The notes: generated from the sequence alone by a model not told the origin. A stretch of 64,000 bases of DNA from Eurosta solidaginis (GCF_040869045.1 NC_090322.1:270098662-270162661), one strand, 5' to 3'. Positions 9,465 to 21,250 are shown, counted from the first letter of the stretch. Numbers and translations: made by a program.

Positions 9465-11420
9465 GCACCAACCTCGAACAAAGTGCCACCAAAAAAATCA
9501 TCTCTTGGAAGATCGACAAGAAGAGCAGCTAAAGTCGCAAGTCGCACGGCAACAGAAACACCGCAACAACGTTCTGATCGAAATGAAACTAATCGAATCG
9601 CAACTTTAACTTCCAGAGCGACAGAGACGCCACAACAACGCTCTATTCGAAATGAACCTAACATAATCGCAACTTTAACTGCCAGAGCATCATGTAGGTC
9701 CCGTCCGGCCATAACAACGCTCTATTCGAAATGAAATAAGCCGAATCAGAACTTCAACTGCCAGAGCAAATGAAACAAATGAGCAACGTGAAATACGTCT
9801 TCAGAATGATCGCCTACAACATGCTCAAGCAATATTACGTTCAGATTTAAAATTGGAAGCGTTCAATTACAATAAAGACTGTGACTATAGTACTCATCGA
9901 AATGGTATGATTGGTCCAATGGATAAAGTTTGCGTGTATTGCCGTGCGTTGAAGTTTCAGAAGGAAGCGCTTGGCATGTGTTGTTCAAATGGAAAAGTGA
10001 ATTTACCACCACTTGAAGAGCCACCAGAACCACTTCGAGCTTACCTTTCTGGAACGAAGACATTGTCATAACATTTTTTGAATAGCATTCGCAAATACAA
10101 TTCCTGTTTCCAAATGACATCATTTGGGGCGACAAATGTTGTTCAAAGTGGTTTCATGCCATTATTTAAAGTGCAAGGACAAGTGTACCATCAAATCTGC
10201 TCACTTCTTCCACTTCCTGATGATGATTCAGTTTTTGCAAATATACTTCATGGGTGATGAGACAACAAAAGCAGATCAATGATGTGCAATTTATCAAGCA
10301 TCGAAACGAGAAATTATTGCAGAACTACAAACACTGTTTCATGAACGCAACCAATTGGTTCGATTATTTCAGACAGCATTAGAAAGAACGCCAGCGGATG
10401 ATTATCAAGTCATCATCAGAGCAGATATAATACCAACGGGTGAACACTAAAGACGTTTTAATGTTCCAACCATCAATGAAGTTGCGATTGTTATGGTCGG
10501 AACAGAGTTCAATAATCGTGATATTGTGAAAAGTACACGAAATGCAACTTTGCAAAGCGTTAGTGAAACGCACCGATCTTATGACGCTCTTCAATATCCG
10601 ATTATATTTTGGCAAGGACAGGACGGCTACCATTTTAACATAATGCAAACTAATCACATTCTCCAATGTCGTGATCTCTTCCATCAATTCATCGTTGACA
10701 TGTATGGAAAAATCGAAAGTGAAAGACTACTTTTCATCCGTCTAAATCAAAAGAAACTTCGAGCAGAAGAATATATTCATTTACGTGATGCAATTGCGAA
10801 TGATGGAAATGCAGCAAATGTTGGAGAAATGGTTATACTTCCAGCCAAATACACTCGAAGCCCAAGACATATGCACAAATATTCCCAAGATGCAATGGCA
10901 TATGTTCGCAAATATGGGCGTCCTGATTTGTTCCTAACATTTACCTGCAATCCAACATGGAGTGAAATAACTGACTTACTCCTCACTGGTCAAACATCAA
11001 CCAACCGTCATGATCTCACTGAACGCGTATTTAAACAAAAATTTATTACTTTGATGGATCTCATCACCAAAAAACACATCTATGGTGAAACGCGCTGCTG
11101 GATGTATTCCATCGAATCGCAAAAAAGAGGTCTTCCACATGCGCACATATTGATTTGGTTGAAAGAAAGAACTAATCCAAACCAAATCGACGTAATTATA
11201 TCTGCTGAAATATCAGATCGAACACAAGATCCAATTCTGTTCGAAGTTGTTAGCAAAAATATGATCCATGGACCATGCGGCTCATTAAATCGAAATTCAC
11301 CTTGCATGCAGGATGGCAAATGTACAAAAAAATATCCACGTGAAATGATTCAAGAAACGCAAACTGGTGGTGATGGCTATCCACTATACAGACGAAGAAA
11401 GCCAGAAGATGGTGGACATA
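9465..11420 (+). pseudogene. Helitron RepHel, N-terminal and Rep part
   Basis: Rolling-circle replication initiator-helicase. The Arg/Thr-rich repeats (ATETPQQRSDRN) and a Cys cluster (CVYCRALKF, ALGMCC) match the N-terminal zinc-finger region of Helitron proteins. The Rep domain includes PDLFLTFTCNPTWSEI and the HUH metal-binding motif in GLPHAHILIW at about 11130-11160. Frame changes (near 9735 and 10130-10490) and nonsense codons (such as TAA at 10069-10071 and TAA near 10448) break it. The longest intact frame is 10493-11425. It ends where an LTR was inserted at 11421, and the protein resumes after the LTR and the piggyBac at 13430. Confidence 0.8.
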
Positions 11421-12086
11421 TGTAGCATTATGCATTTTGCCCCCCTATGCAATACATTCGCGGCATTATGCATTATGAACTTCTATGCCAATGTATTTTT
11501 TATGAACCTGCCACACACAGTCATATTACAATATTGATCCACATAAATTATACTGACCCGAAACAGCGGAAAGTCAACATCAATTGAATGCCGAATACGA
11601 AACCCATATCATTTCACACTTTCATAGTTTTGCTCAATTAGTCACACTGATCAATGCACCACGATAAACGATAAACGCTAACGATCGGGTTCCACACGCT
11701 AGAATTTATTTCATAATACGGTAGAACAGATTGCAAGCGTTTATCGTGTATTGTATGAGTTCATAATAGGGGTGTTAGTCACACTGGTCAATGCACGTGC
11801 CGATCGGAATGTCTAATTGTCAGTGTTAGTTTGTCAGTATGAACCACCAAAATATTTACACGCACAACTATTAATTGTTTCCATAAATAGGTCAATGAAG
11901 TAATCTGCTGACTTTGCATACCAGTATTAGAAATGTACATATTTTTAGTTTGTTAGTGTTAGGATAATTATGTATGTGTAGGTTAAGAAATTATGTATAA
12001 AAAAGAGGAAGAATTTCTTCAATAAAGACAATTATTGTCAGACGCTCAAACTCGACTATTCTTTTCCATTTAGCTTAAACATTTCA
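11421..12086 (+). repeat. Solo LTR inside RepHel, TSD CATA
   Basis: TGTAGCATTA start, TTTCA end, a TGTATAAAAAAG TATA box and an AATAAAGAC poly(A) signal. The 4-bp duplication CATA flanks it (11417-11420 and 12087-12090). This copy has no ATGCG units, so it defines the LTR's true ends and its 4-bp target duplication. Confidence 0.8.
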
Positions 12087-12109
12087 CATATAGCAATTGT
12101 CAAAATTAA

Positions 12110-13425
12110 CCGTAGATCGAGTTTTGTATCAAAAATGATACATTTCATTTTTCAAAAGTCATTAAATTCGTCCACGATGGCAACACATATCTCAACTTTT
12201 GTGACTTGGTTTTTTCCGTTGTTGCACGCATTTCAAACAAGAATTCAAATTTTTTGATCAAGTAGGCTGCGAGAAATTTGCGTACTTCATAATTCTATAC
12301 ATGTATCATTTATAATACATATGTAATTTTGAGGGGCTTTAAGTATGAAAAATATTAGTTGCGTCGTTAATTTGATATTGAACGCCGGTTTTTCTGTAAA
12401 TAAGTGTTTATTAGTAAATTTTTCTTCAAAAATTTCGCGTCCTAAATATTTAACTCTGGAGGAACTCGTGAATGAAGTGATGGAAAATAGCTCAGACGAC
12501 GAATCCGAAAATGAAAGTATTTCCAATTCTGAAACATTCTTTTGGCCAAAAACTTTTGCAGCGAAATTTGACAATGGTTGAGACAATGCGTAAAAATAAA
12601 AGATCCATTCCTCCTAAATTACATATATGCAAAAATATTCCTAGATTTGAATCAACTTTTGCGTTCACGTCGGATACTACTCTTCTTTCATATATAAGCC
12701 AAAAAAAACAAATGTGCAATTGTTATGAGCACAATGCATTACGACGACAATATTCAAACTACCACCAAAAAATTGCCGGAAATTATTTCTTTTTATAACT
12801 CACCGAAAGGAGGGGTTGGCACGGTGGACAAAATGTTAAGCTGTTACAGCTCTAAGCGTAAAAACAATCGTTGGAGTATGGCTGTGTTCTCCAATATGAT
12901 CGACATCTCGGCATTATACGCATATATTATATACAATGAAATAGATCCAAACTGGAAACCTACAAGCAAACATACAAAGCGAAAGTGCTTTCTTCATAAT
13001 CTAGCTTTTTCCTTAGCCAAGCCTTATGTTGAAAACCGATCGCGTCGTTCTCATAGTAACTCTTCGGCGCTTTTTTCAATGAACGTTGTTAACAGTGCAG
13101 ACGATAGTGAGCCTGAGTCATCAAAAGGTACTAAAACTAAAATTTCGCTAAAAATGAATAGAGGAAGATGTTACTCGTGTTATAATTCCGGAAAAAATAA
13201 GAACAAATGGACTTCTTTCTATTGCTGCAAATGCAAAAAACCTTGTAAAGAATTGTATATGGAAAATGTTTGCACTAAATGTCTCAATAAAACTTAATAT
13301 TGTATTTCTTTTCAAATTTCGTTAAAATAATGCTATATTTGTTTCAGTTATCTTGGAATTACGGTATGTATCAAAAATGATACATAAGATAGGATTATGA
13401 ACTTTTCTGTAGACCCGATCTACGG
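12110..13425 (+). mobile_element. piggyBac-type element, TTAA duplication
   Basis: Flanked by TTAA (12106-12109 and 13426-13429). The terminal inverted repeats are CCGTAGATCGAG (left) and CCCGATCTACGG (right), and a subterminal TATCAAAAATGATA palindrome sits at both ends. At 1316 bp it is about half the size of an autonomous piggyBac, so it is internally deleted. Confidence 0.85.
12345..13297 (+). pseudogene. piggyBac transposase, internally deleted
   Basis: The acidic N-terminal part (LEELVNEVMENSSDDESENE) is followed, after a frame change near 12580-12730, by the C-terminal part of the catalytic core (ISFYNSPKGGVGTVDKM, containing the last catalytic Asp, then RWSMAVFSNMIDISALYAY). A Cys-rich C-terminal domain (CYSCYNSGKNKNKW, CCKCKKPC, CTKCLNKT) binds zinc and contacts the element ends in this family. 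Most of the central DDD core is gone, so it should not be catalytic. The C-terminal frame 12725-13297 (190 aa) is intact, leaving a possible stand-alone DNA-binding fragment. Confidence 0.75.
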
Positions 13426-13429
13426 TTAA

Positions 13430-15574
13430 TAATGCTGATGTTGAAGTAGAAAATCGATGGGTAGTTTCCATACGCACCATTGTTATCAAAGATGTACAAA
13501 GCTCAATGTTGAGTCAATCAATTCTGTGAAATCGATCAAGCACATATGCAAATATGTGAATAAAGGCAGTGATATGGCTGTATTTGAAGTTTCAAATCAA
13601 AACACACCCGTCGATGAAATCACAGTTTCAAATGGGTCCATACCTTAGCAGTAATGAAGCAGTCTGGCGGATTCTAAGTTTTCATATATACGATCGTTAT
13701 CCAACAGTTGTACATCTCAGCGTTCATTTAGAGAATGGTCAACGAGTATACTTCACAGAAGAAAATGCAGCGCAAAGGGCTGCAAATCCACCGAAAACAA
13801 CACTGACGGCCTTTTTTCACTTATGTCAAACTGATAAATTCGCCAAAACATTGCTTTACAATGAAGTACCCAAATATTATGTGGAATGCATCAGTTTCAG
13901 AGAAGGAAACAAGGTCCGATCGAACCTGGGCATCCTGGTATTCGCACTTCTGATGCATTGGGACGAGTGTATTCAATTCATCCCAACAACGTAGAATGTT
14001 ATTATTTAAGAATGTTGCGTCATGAAGTCAGAGGACCAATATCGTTTCATTCAATCAGAACCGTTAATGGTGTATTTTGTGAGACATATAGAGAAGCATG
14101 TTTAAAACTTGGTCAACTTGAAAATGACCAACACTGGGACACAACGCTAACAGAAGCAGCTCTCACATGTTTTCCTCCGCAATTACGAAATTTGTTTGCA
14201 ATTATTCTCACAACATGCGCACCCTTCGACCCAAAAAGTCTATGGGAAAAACACAAAGTCTCAGCGAAGACATACTCCGACAAACGCGTGTAACCAATCC
14301 TGACATCGATGTACAATTTTCAGAAAACATTTTCAATCAAGCACTTATTTTGCTTGAGGATAAGTGCATATCTATCAACAGCAAGGTACTTTGTCAGTTT
14401 GGATTATCTTCACCATTACGTGATATAATGGATGTGCAAGATAGAGACGTACTACGTGAAAGACAATACGATGTTGATCACTTACGAGTTTACGTCGAAG
14501 CTCAAACAGCACTATTAACAGATGACCAAAGAATGGCATACAATACAGTGATGCAGTATGTTCAAAATGAAGACGGTGGCATTATTTTCCTTGATGCACC
14601 ACGAAGAACTGGGAAAACGTTTATTCTCAATCTGATAGTTGCCAAAATTCGGAAACAAAATCAAATTGCACTTGCAGTCGCATCATCAGGACTTGCAGCG
14701 ACATTACTCGACGGTGGACGAACAGCACATTCAGCTTTAAAACTTCCTTTGAACATCAATCATATCGACGAACCAACATGTAACATTGGAAAGAGATGAG
14801 GTATGGCTACAGTATTAACAACATGCAAACTCATAATTTGGGATGAATGCACCATGGCACATAAAAAATCTCTCGAAGCTCTTGATCGTACTTTGCGAGA
14901 TTTAAGAGGAATAAATGAACCAATGGGAAAGGCTCTCATTTTATTAGCAGGCGATTTCCGACAAACACTTTGGAGAAACGTGAAGAAAATTAGTTTGTAA
15001 ACAAATATGCGTGTTCATCTACTTCAAAATGCATCTGCTCAGACATTTGCTAAGCAACTTTTGGATATAGGTGATGGAAAAATTCTTATCGATCGTACAA
15101 CAAATGAGATATGATTCCCACCAAATTTTTGCGAAATGCAATCGTGCATTCAAGACATGGAAAAAATGGTTTTTCCAAATATATCCGTCAATTTTAAGAA
15201 TCACAATTGCCAAAATTGTGCAATGGAACCAGACTGTGCATTAAGAAATTAATGCCGAATGTAATCGAAGCAACAATCATCAGCGGTAAAATCAAAGGTG
15301 AAGATGTGCTCATACCAGGGATACCAATGATTCATACAGATTTGCCATTCAATTTTAAGCGCTTACAGTTTCCTGTACGCCTTGCTTTTGCAATTACAAT
15401 CAACAAAGCACAAGGACAATCGCTTAATGTTGCAAGACTAAATTTAGAGAGTCCATGATTTTCCCATGGCCAGCTATATGTTGCTTGCTCTAGAGTTGGA
15501 ACACCAAAAAATCGTTTATCTTTGCACCGAACGAAAAAACCAAAAATATTGTGCACCCACTTGCATTACAATAA
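13430..15574 (+). pseudogene. Helitron RepHel, Rep end and helicase part
   Basis: Continues the 9465-11420 frame when the LTR and the piggyBac are removed. The Rep tyrosine region reads IKHICKYVNKGSDMA, where the first Tyr of the usual Y-x2-x-K-Y pair is His. The Pif1-type helicase follows: a P-loop degraded to DAPRRTGKT (14598-14624), Walker B LIIWDECTMAHK (14830-14865), GDFRQTL, and the C-terminal FPVRLAFAITINKAQGQSL (about 15370-15425) and CSRVGTPKN motifs. Frameshifts near 13630, 13900, 14200, 14800 and 15000-15200 make it non-functional. It ends in a TAA at about 15572, roughly 500 bp before the Helitron terminus counting the nested MITE. Confidence 0.8.
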
Positions 15575-15707
15575 GATGCAATAATAAAATGTTTTAAACG
15601 AAAATTTCACCAAATATGCGTACAAAATTTAATTCAATTTACAGAACAATAAACTAAACTATCAACAAACAAAACAGAAAAAATAACGCAACATTCATTC
15701 GATCTCG

Positions 15708-15725
15708 GGCGTTACAACGTACGCC
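15708..15725 (+). terminator. Helitron 3' hairpin
   Basis: GGCGT-TACAACGT-ACGCC: a 5-bp stem with an 8-nt loop a few bases before the terminal CTAG (the distance is now split by a MITE). In Helitrons this hairpin marks the end of strand transfer. Confidence 0.6.
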
Positions 15726-15731
15726 GGGTTA

Positions 15732-16072
15732 AGGCCCCATTACTGATACTTAGCATAAACTCGACTTGGCTTGAGAACTGTCACTTACATTTCTGTTAAA
15801 TTAAAATTGCATGTTACTGATTACTTAAAGTTTAGCAACACTTAACTTGACTTAGAAGTCTGTTGAATTTTGATTTTCTATGTAAGTTCTAAGTGACGTT
15901 TACATTTTGAGATGCCATTTGTTTGTTTCCATTTCATTTTGACATTTTGTCATACAAATTGACATTTATTGATTATGATGCCAGATTGTATGCGCTAAGT
16001 GGAGTATAATGGTGGCTAAGTTGCCAAGTTTACGCCAAGTCAAGTCTATGCTAAGTATCAGTAATGGGGCCT
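15732..16072. mobile_element. PIF/Harbinger-type MITE, TSD TTA
   Basis: Inverted repeats AGGCCCCATTACTGATACTT at both ends, similar for about 40 bp, and flanked by TTA on both sides (15729-15731 and 16073-16075). 341 bp, non-coding. Confidence 0.8.
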
Positions 16073-16081
16073 TTAAGCTAG

Positions 16082-16982
16082 GATGTCTATAAAAGCGCAA
16101 GTGACGGTCCACAACATATATTTAAGAAAAACGATAGCATGATCGTTCCTTCGGTCAGTGTCAAACTATTGTGGAACTCAGTGGAACCTGCGTGGAGCAT
16201 GCGTTTGACACTGAACGAAATGTCAAAATTACCGGGGTTGCTGTTGTGGAAAGCGACGCAGGGAAACAAAAAAAGGAGCGGAATATCAGATATGGGTTGC
16301 TGTGATGGTAAATTTTTTTTAACGAATTTATGAGGTGCACCTATATGGGTTCTACAGAAAATTATACAAAAGTCTTGAATTGGGGTATCTGAGGACGCGT
16401 AGTTATTCCAGCATTAAGAATACAAACACGGGTGCTAAGTTTTTCTACCCGTTCAAAAGTTTTCCGCGAAAAACAGTTTGAAACCAAGGTCGAGTGATAA
16501 CCCGTCCAAAATAGTAGAAAGAGATATGAAAAGACGCGTTTTGTCCTGTTATCAATAGTCCAAAGGCGAAAAAGTATTCGAATTATTGGAAGCGAGGCAA
16601 AACGCGTCTATTAATACTTCCCCCAACGGTTTTGGTCATGTTTTAGCAATCGTCCCCGGTAATAAAGTATCACAATTTTGTAATTAAAATTGTCTAAAAC
16701 ATATGGATTTTAAAGAGAGATGTAATTAAGTGCTCGTTTGAAAGTAAGTAAGGACATTTCTTTGTAATTTTACAATAAAAATTTTACCCAGTTTTCGTTA
16801 GCAGCTACTAAACTTTTCTTGGACCTAAGAAGTACAACAGTGCCAAATAGCATCCACAAAAAAACGAACAAGAACAAGCATTTTATCAGGTGAACGTGGC
16901 TGTGTATGTGCGTGCTGCTAAATATCCTACTTGTAAACCTGTACTATGCTCATAACAATTACCGAACTTATTATGTATGTAT
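16082..16982. other. No gene; short perfect inverted repeats
   Basis: Two features stand out. TCAGTGTCAAAC (near 16154) pairs with GTTTGACACTGA (near 16201), and AGACGCGTTTTG (near 16532) pairs with CAAAACGCGTCT (near 16599). An ORF at 16139-16333 has no recognisable content. Confidence 0.4.
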
Positions 16983-17651
16983 TGTTACGAATATTAGCAA
17001 AACTAAGGAGTGCTGCCATTTCCAGGCCGATGCTAAGCAGTGACGTGAATTCACATCAATAATTCAATCATTATGTATCTACATAAACGAATCAATAATT
17101 GCGTCTACACATATGTACACATTCCGACGAGCAACATTTACATACAAGGCAGCGAGAGATGATATGTCACACACAGATGAATTTACTTATACGCTTATGT
17201 GTGTGCGGGAGACTGTAAACTACAAACTCACATATGTACATCTGAGAAGCACTAATAAGTAGACAATTGTAAACAAGTAGAAACTATATGAGAACTATGC
17301 ACACACGAATATAGTTGGTAAGTTCTGGAAGTGGAAGAGCCTAGAAGTATGCAGCGTAAACTATAAAAGCGGGGCAGGCGAGTAAGAAGTAATTCAGTTT
17401 GTTTTGAGATTTGGATTAAGCGCTATCTAGCGAGCTATAGCAGTATTATTTTGAATAGTAGAGTTTCATTTGAGCTGTCAATCAGTTTGGTTATTAAGCA
17501 AGCTATTCGTTGCAAAGTATAAGTGTTATTGTGAAGTACTTAATAAAGGCCATTTTGCATTATTACATATTGGAGTTATTTATTCAACAGTTTAGCGATA
17601 CGAACTTAGCAGAGGGTTGCAAATAAGAGGATTTGCGGCAAATTCGTTACA
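16983..17651 (+). repeat. 5' LTR of a Ty3/gypsy-type element
   Basis: Starts TGTTACGAAT and ends AATTCGTTACA. ACTATAAAAGC near 17360 looks like the TATA box and AATAAAGGC near 17543 a poly(A) signal. It is followed by a primer-binding site and gag. Confidence 0.7.
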
Positions 17652-17653
17652 AT

Positions 17654-17671
17654 TGGTGTCAGAAGAGGAAT
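17654..17671 (+). promoter_or_regulatory. Primer-binding site
   Basis: TGGTGTCAGAAGAGGAAT, two bases after the LTR. The TGG start pairs with a tRNA CCA end, and the sequence resembles the Leu-type PBS of insect gypsy elements. Confidence 0.65.
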
Positions 17672-17702
17672 TGTTGAATAAATTCCAGAGGACAACAAGG
17701 AC

Positions 17703-18227
17703 ATGGCAAAGTTCAGTGAACTGAAGATCCAGCAACTAAAGAAGGAGTTGGAGAGCCGTGGATTGAATACAAGCGGCGTTAAACTTGAACTTCAGGCACG
17801 GCTACGAGAGGCAATGGAATCAGAAGGAATTGATGTGGAAGAGTATGACTTTCATCTTAATGGCGAGGAAATAACAAAAATGGAAGAAACACCGCAGACA
17901 ATGGCGAACATAGACCTGAACATGATATTGGCTGCAATATCTGCTCAAACATCGACAATGTCATCACATATGGAATCTCAAGAGACACGTATAACATCAA
18001 AGATTGAAGCACAAGAAACGCGTATGTCAGAAATGTCGACACAGATTACATCGAAGATGGAAGCACAAGAAACGCGTATGTCAGAAATGTCGACACAGAT
18101 TACATCGAAGATGGAAGCACAAGAAACGCGTATATCCGAAATGTCGTCGCAAATGTCACACCAGAGATCTGCTTTGAGTACTAATAAAATTAGTGCACTA
18201 AGTCATGCGCCAAAAAATTGTGTCTAA
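17703..18227 (+). pseudogene. Truncated gag with SAP domain
   Basis: Begins with ATG at 17703, 32 bp after the PBS. Residues 4-38 (FSELKIQQLKKELESRGLNT and onwards) match a SAP helix-extension-helix motif, a nucleic-acid-binding fold found at the N-terminus of some gypsy gags. It is followed by a coiled-coil-like stretch built from three ~54-bp repeats (SKMEAQETRMSEMSTQIT). At about 18172 the gag sequence stops and unrelated DNA supplies the last ~18 codons. No capsid, nucleocapsid or pol follows, so only the 5' end of the element is left. Confidence 0.65.
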
Positions 18228-18735
18228 ATGTGTACTTAGTCAAGTACAGAAAAATACTATGAGTAACTAGCACATAAAATAGAAAATACATACGAGTGCC
18301 CCGCAAGACATATGTCCCATACATATATGACATTGTTGAGTATAAACTGAAATCATAGTCGCTTTAACTCAGTAGCATGTTGGTTTCGTGTGTAATACAC
18401 TGTATACTTCGTTTACTATCGGGTTTTCTTTAGCGCTATATTCAGTTTAGTTTCGTGTACATCGTTGTGTTGCTAGCGTCAGAAGACTGATATTACTATA
18501 TTCATTTTATTGCACTATTAGTCTTACTGATTCCAATTAGTGTTTTCGTATAACACAGTTGAATTTCTTGCTCAATAAGACAATTGAGTACTGAACTGCT
18601 TCGTGGCTTATGAGCGGTTTTTCATTTTAGGAAGCATGACTATGTAAATGTGTTTTAGTGGATATAAGTGCTTTTCTTTGTTTGTGTACGCACTTATACT
18701 CATTTTTTGGTTAGTCCACTAATAACCATAAAAGA
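18178..18735. mobile_element. Possible MITE disrupting gag
   Basis: The ends carry imperfect inverted repeats: ATTAGTGCACTAA near 18191 against the complement of TTAGTCCACTAAT near 18711, followed by CCAAAAAAT on both sides. The unrelated start coincides with the end of gag. Boundaries and superfamily are uncertain. Confidence 0.35.
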
Positions 18736-19020
18736 TGAATAATTGCAGCTCACCGATGTACACTCATAAATGTTTCCCCTTTTCCTAGCCGTAAGAATAT
18801 AAGTAACACACACTTGCAAATACAAATATAAATGTACACAATATTTCGTATTACCGAGCTAGTAATATTATAATATATATGTGTATACTGCTTAACGAAG
18901 ATTTGGCAAGCAACCAACTGTTGCATGAAATACATATATATAAGTATCGTCGTTACTACGCAGGGAACTTAATACTAAATTTGAAAATAAAGAATCAGAA
19001 TTATTGTGACTGTAAACTAA
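18736..19020. other. AT-rich, no feature seen
   Basis: Microsatellite-like ATATAT runs and no gene. Confidence 0.5.
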
Positions 19021-19249
19021 GACGCATCGTTTTATTTATATCTCGGGTAGTCCTACAATAGGTCACTCCAATATGCTTACTTCGCATACAGGAAAAATGT
19101 ACAATTAGCTTGTAAGTATTAGTGTAAGTATCTGTAGAATAAGAATATTTTGTATAAAAGGGAAAGTAATTTCCAAATATATTCAATCATGCCTCACTCA
19201 TGATCCAACCATCATACGTCTATCATTTTTCTTTATATATTATAGAAGT
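19021..19249 (+). repeat. LTR 3' part
   Basis: AATATGCTTACTTCGCATACAG and TTTTGTATAAAAGGG match the shared LTR layout, and it runs into an ATGCG unit at 19250. The 5' part is missing. Confidence 0.5.
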
Positions 19250-19672
19250 ATGCGTTCTCGCATAAATCAGAAGTGGAATGACAAGTTAAATTTAGCAAGT
19301 TTTTTGGAAAACCAAAATAATAAGGAAACATGCGTTTTCGCATAATTCAGAAGTGGAATGACATTTTAAAAATATCGAGTATTTTATACAACTAAAACAA
19401 CAAGGAAACATGCGTTCTCGCATAATTCAGAAGTGGAATAACATTATAAATTTGACTTATTTTTGAAGTGGAATGATAAGTTAAATAGTTTTTTGGAAAA
19501 CCAAAATAACAAGGAAACATGCGTTCTCGCATAATTCAGAAGTGGAATAACATTTAAAATTTTACCAATTTTATCTATTATTAAAAAGATAAGGAAGTAT
19601 GCGTTCTCGCATAAATCAGAAGTGGAATGAAAAGTTAAATTTAGCCAGTTTTTTGGAAAATCAAAATAATTT
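19250..19672 (+). repeat. Array of ~80-bp ATGCG units (5 units)
   Basis: Unit starts are at 19250, 19330, 19410, 19519 and 19598. Two main types alternate: AATAAC...GATTATTAAAAAGATAAGG and AATGACAAGTTAAATTTAGCCAG...AACAAGG. Each starts with the ATGCG/CGCAT stem. Confidence 0.75.
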
Positions 19673-19805
19673 AACATACATATATAAATTGCATGCATCT
19701 TAGACGGTTCATACGCCATAGTCCATTTGACACTTTGGTTGCGTCGTTAGTATGAATGTGTTTATAATAAAAGCAACGCAAACATATTTACGTTCACACA
19801 GCAAG

Positions 19806-20411
19806 ACACGTGCGTTAAGCCGTGGTTACTCACGAACGTACGTAGAAAAAACGTGTCAGCTGACACGACCTATCTTATGAGTCCGCAATGTAAACGAAAA
19901 CTCACCGACGTGCAACGCCCGTACGTACGTAGCCCGGAACGTAGAAATCAAAACAATTTTGATTTTTTCCGTAAGAACGTGTCAGCTGATCGCTCTCTCA
20001 CTAGACAGAGTTGCCTAGTAAACTTTTGTGCACTAATTTTTGACCGTTTGCAATTTTATGCAAAACACCTAATTAAAGTTTGAAAAATTGTGAAAATAAT
20101 TCGAAATAATTATGTAAAAGTGCTGATTATAAATATGTAATCTATTTATACTTATTTAATATGTATTCCGGCCTTTTACAATATCAAAAATTAAATTGGA
20201 AAAAGTTGATGTTTCCATAAGCATACATGCAAACTGGTCAATGGCAACAGTGCTTTGCTCTAAACAATACACACACAAATATGTTATGTACATGTACACA
20301 GACGCACACATTGATTCCTACGGGCTTGAGAGTTCGGTCAAACGTGCTTCGTACGACAAACGTCCGTACGTACGGCACACGTCGGTGGGTAACTGCCGCA
20401 TTACTTGAGCT
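19806..20411. mobile_element. Possible MITE rich in CGTACGTACG
   Basis: TTAAGCCGTGGTTACTCAC near 19815 is an imperfect inverted match to GGTGGGTAACTGCCGCATTA near 20385. Both ends carry CGTACGTACG and CACGT runs. The edges are not certain. An ORF at 19853-20083 has no recognised domain. Confidence 0.35.
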
Positions 20412-20439
20412 GCCCTTAGTAAATGCACTACGATCATTA

Positions 20440-20861
20440 GGGGGACTCATGTAACCGTATAAATGCCTTATAAAGTATGTAAACGTATAAATTTATCTAG
20501 TGCGTAAACGAGCTGTCAAATTTTGTATGAAAAATCATTTACACAATTTGTATAAATTTACGCGCACATTTCATTGTGTAAACGCGATAAACTCAAAGGA
20601 ATGCAACCTTGCAGACATTACAGCCATCATTTTCATCAGAAATCTCCAACATCAGCAAGTAATGGCGTTTTAGTTTTGATTTTTCGCTTAATCTTGGTAT
20701 TTTTTAATTTGTATAACAATCAAAAAAATTTTGTTTGGCAATAATACAGCTGATAAACAATCAAGTTTATCAAGAGTATTACTAGGTGCGTTCATATAAC
20801 CGCGTGTGTAAATGGATATAATTTTACACCTTATAAGTTTATATGCTTTCATGAGTCCCCC
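20440..20861. mobile_element. MITE with GGGGGACTCATG termini
   Basis: Left GGGGGACTCATG and right CATGAGTCCCCC are perfect inverted repeats, with TA next to both ends. The subterminal region is rich in GTATAAA and GTAAACG motifs. 422 bp, non-coding. Superfamily not determined. Confidence 0.65.
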
Positions 20862-20869
20862 TATTTACT

Positions 20870-21072
20870 ATGTACATACGCTTTGGTCGCTCATGCAATG
20901 TGTATGTACGTATGTTTAGTGTTTAGGAACTTTGGTGAATAAGAAAATGTTTAGAATAATTTAGTATAAATAAGCCGAAAATTGTTTTAATAAAGACACT
21001 TACACTTGGTGCTGCAATACGGCACTACCCAAATTCTTTTGCGTTTTACTTCTCTTTAACACAAACTTTACA
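20870..21072 (+). repeat. LTR 3' part followed by a BEL-like PBS
   Basis: AGTATAAATAAGCC and AATAAAGACAC act as TATA and poly(A) signals. It ends TTTACA, followed by TTGCGATCATGCCAG (21073-21087), a decayed form of the TGGCGATCCTGCCAG primer site seen at 27681 and 38322. Confidence 0.55.
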
Positions 21073-21250
21073 TTGCGATCATGCCAGATCTGCGGAATAT
21101 CGCAGAATCCCTCTAAAGATCCTGAGCTGCTGAAATAAAAGGCAGACTTCCTTTAGAGTCCTTCTAAACTTTCCTTAAACTCACTACAATGGCTGCTGCT
21201 TGCAGACCAATTTTAAACACGTAACGCGTTTAATGAGTGAAGTGAAAACA

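Larger units (their letters stand above)
7747..16081 (+). mobile_element. Autonomous-type Helitron, heavily interrupted
   Basis: 5' TC start at 7747, decayed RepHel gene on the plus strand, a hairpin (GGCGT/ACGCC) at 15708-15725 and a CTAG 3' terminus at 16078-16081. It is interrupted by an LTR-like block with a nested SINE (about 8269-9464), a solo LTR (11421-12086), a piggyBac (12110-13425) and a MITE (15732-16072). Without these it would be about 4.8 kb, plausible for a Helitron. Confidence 0.7.
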
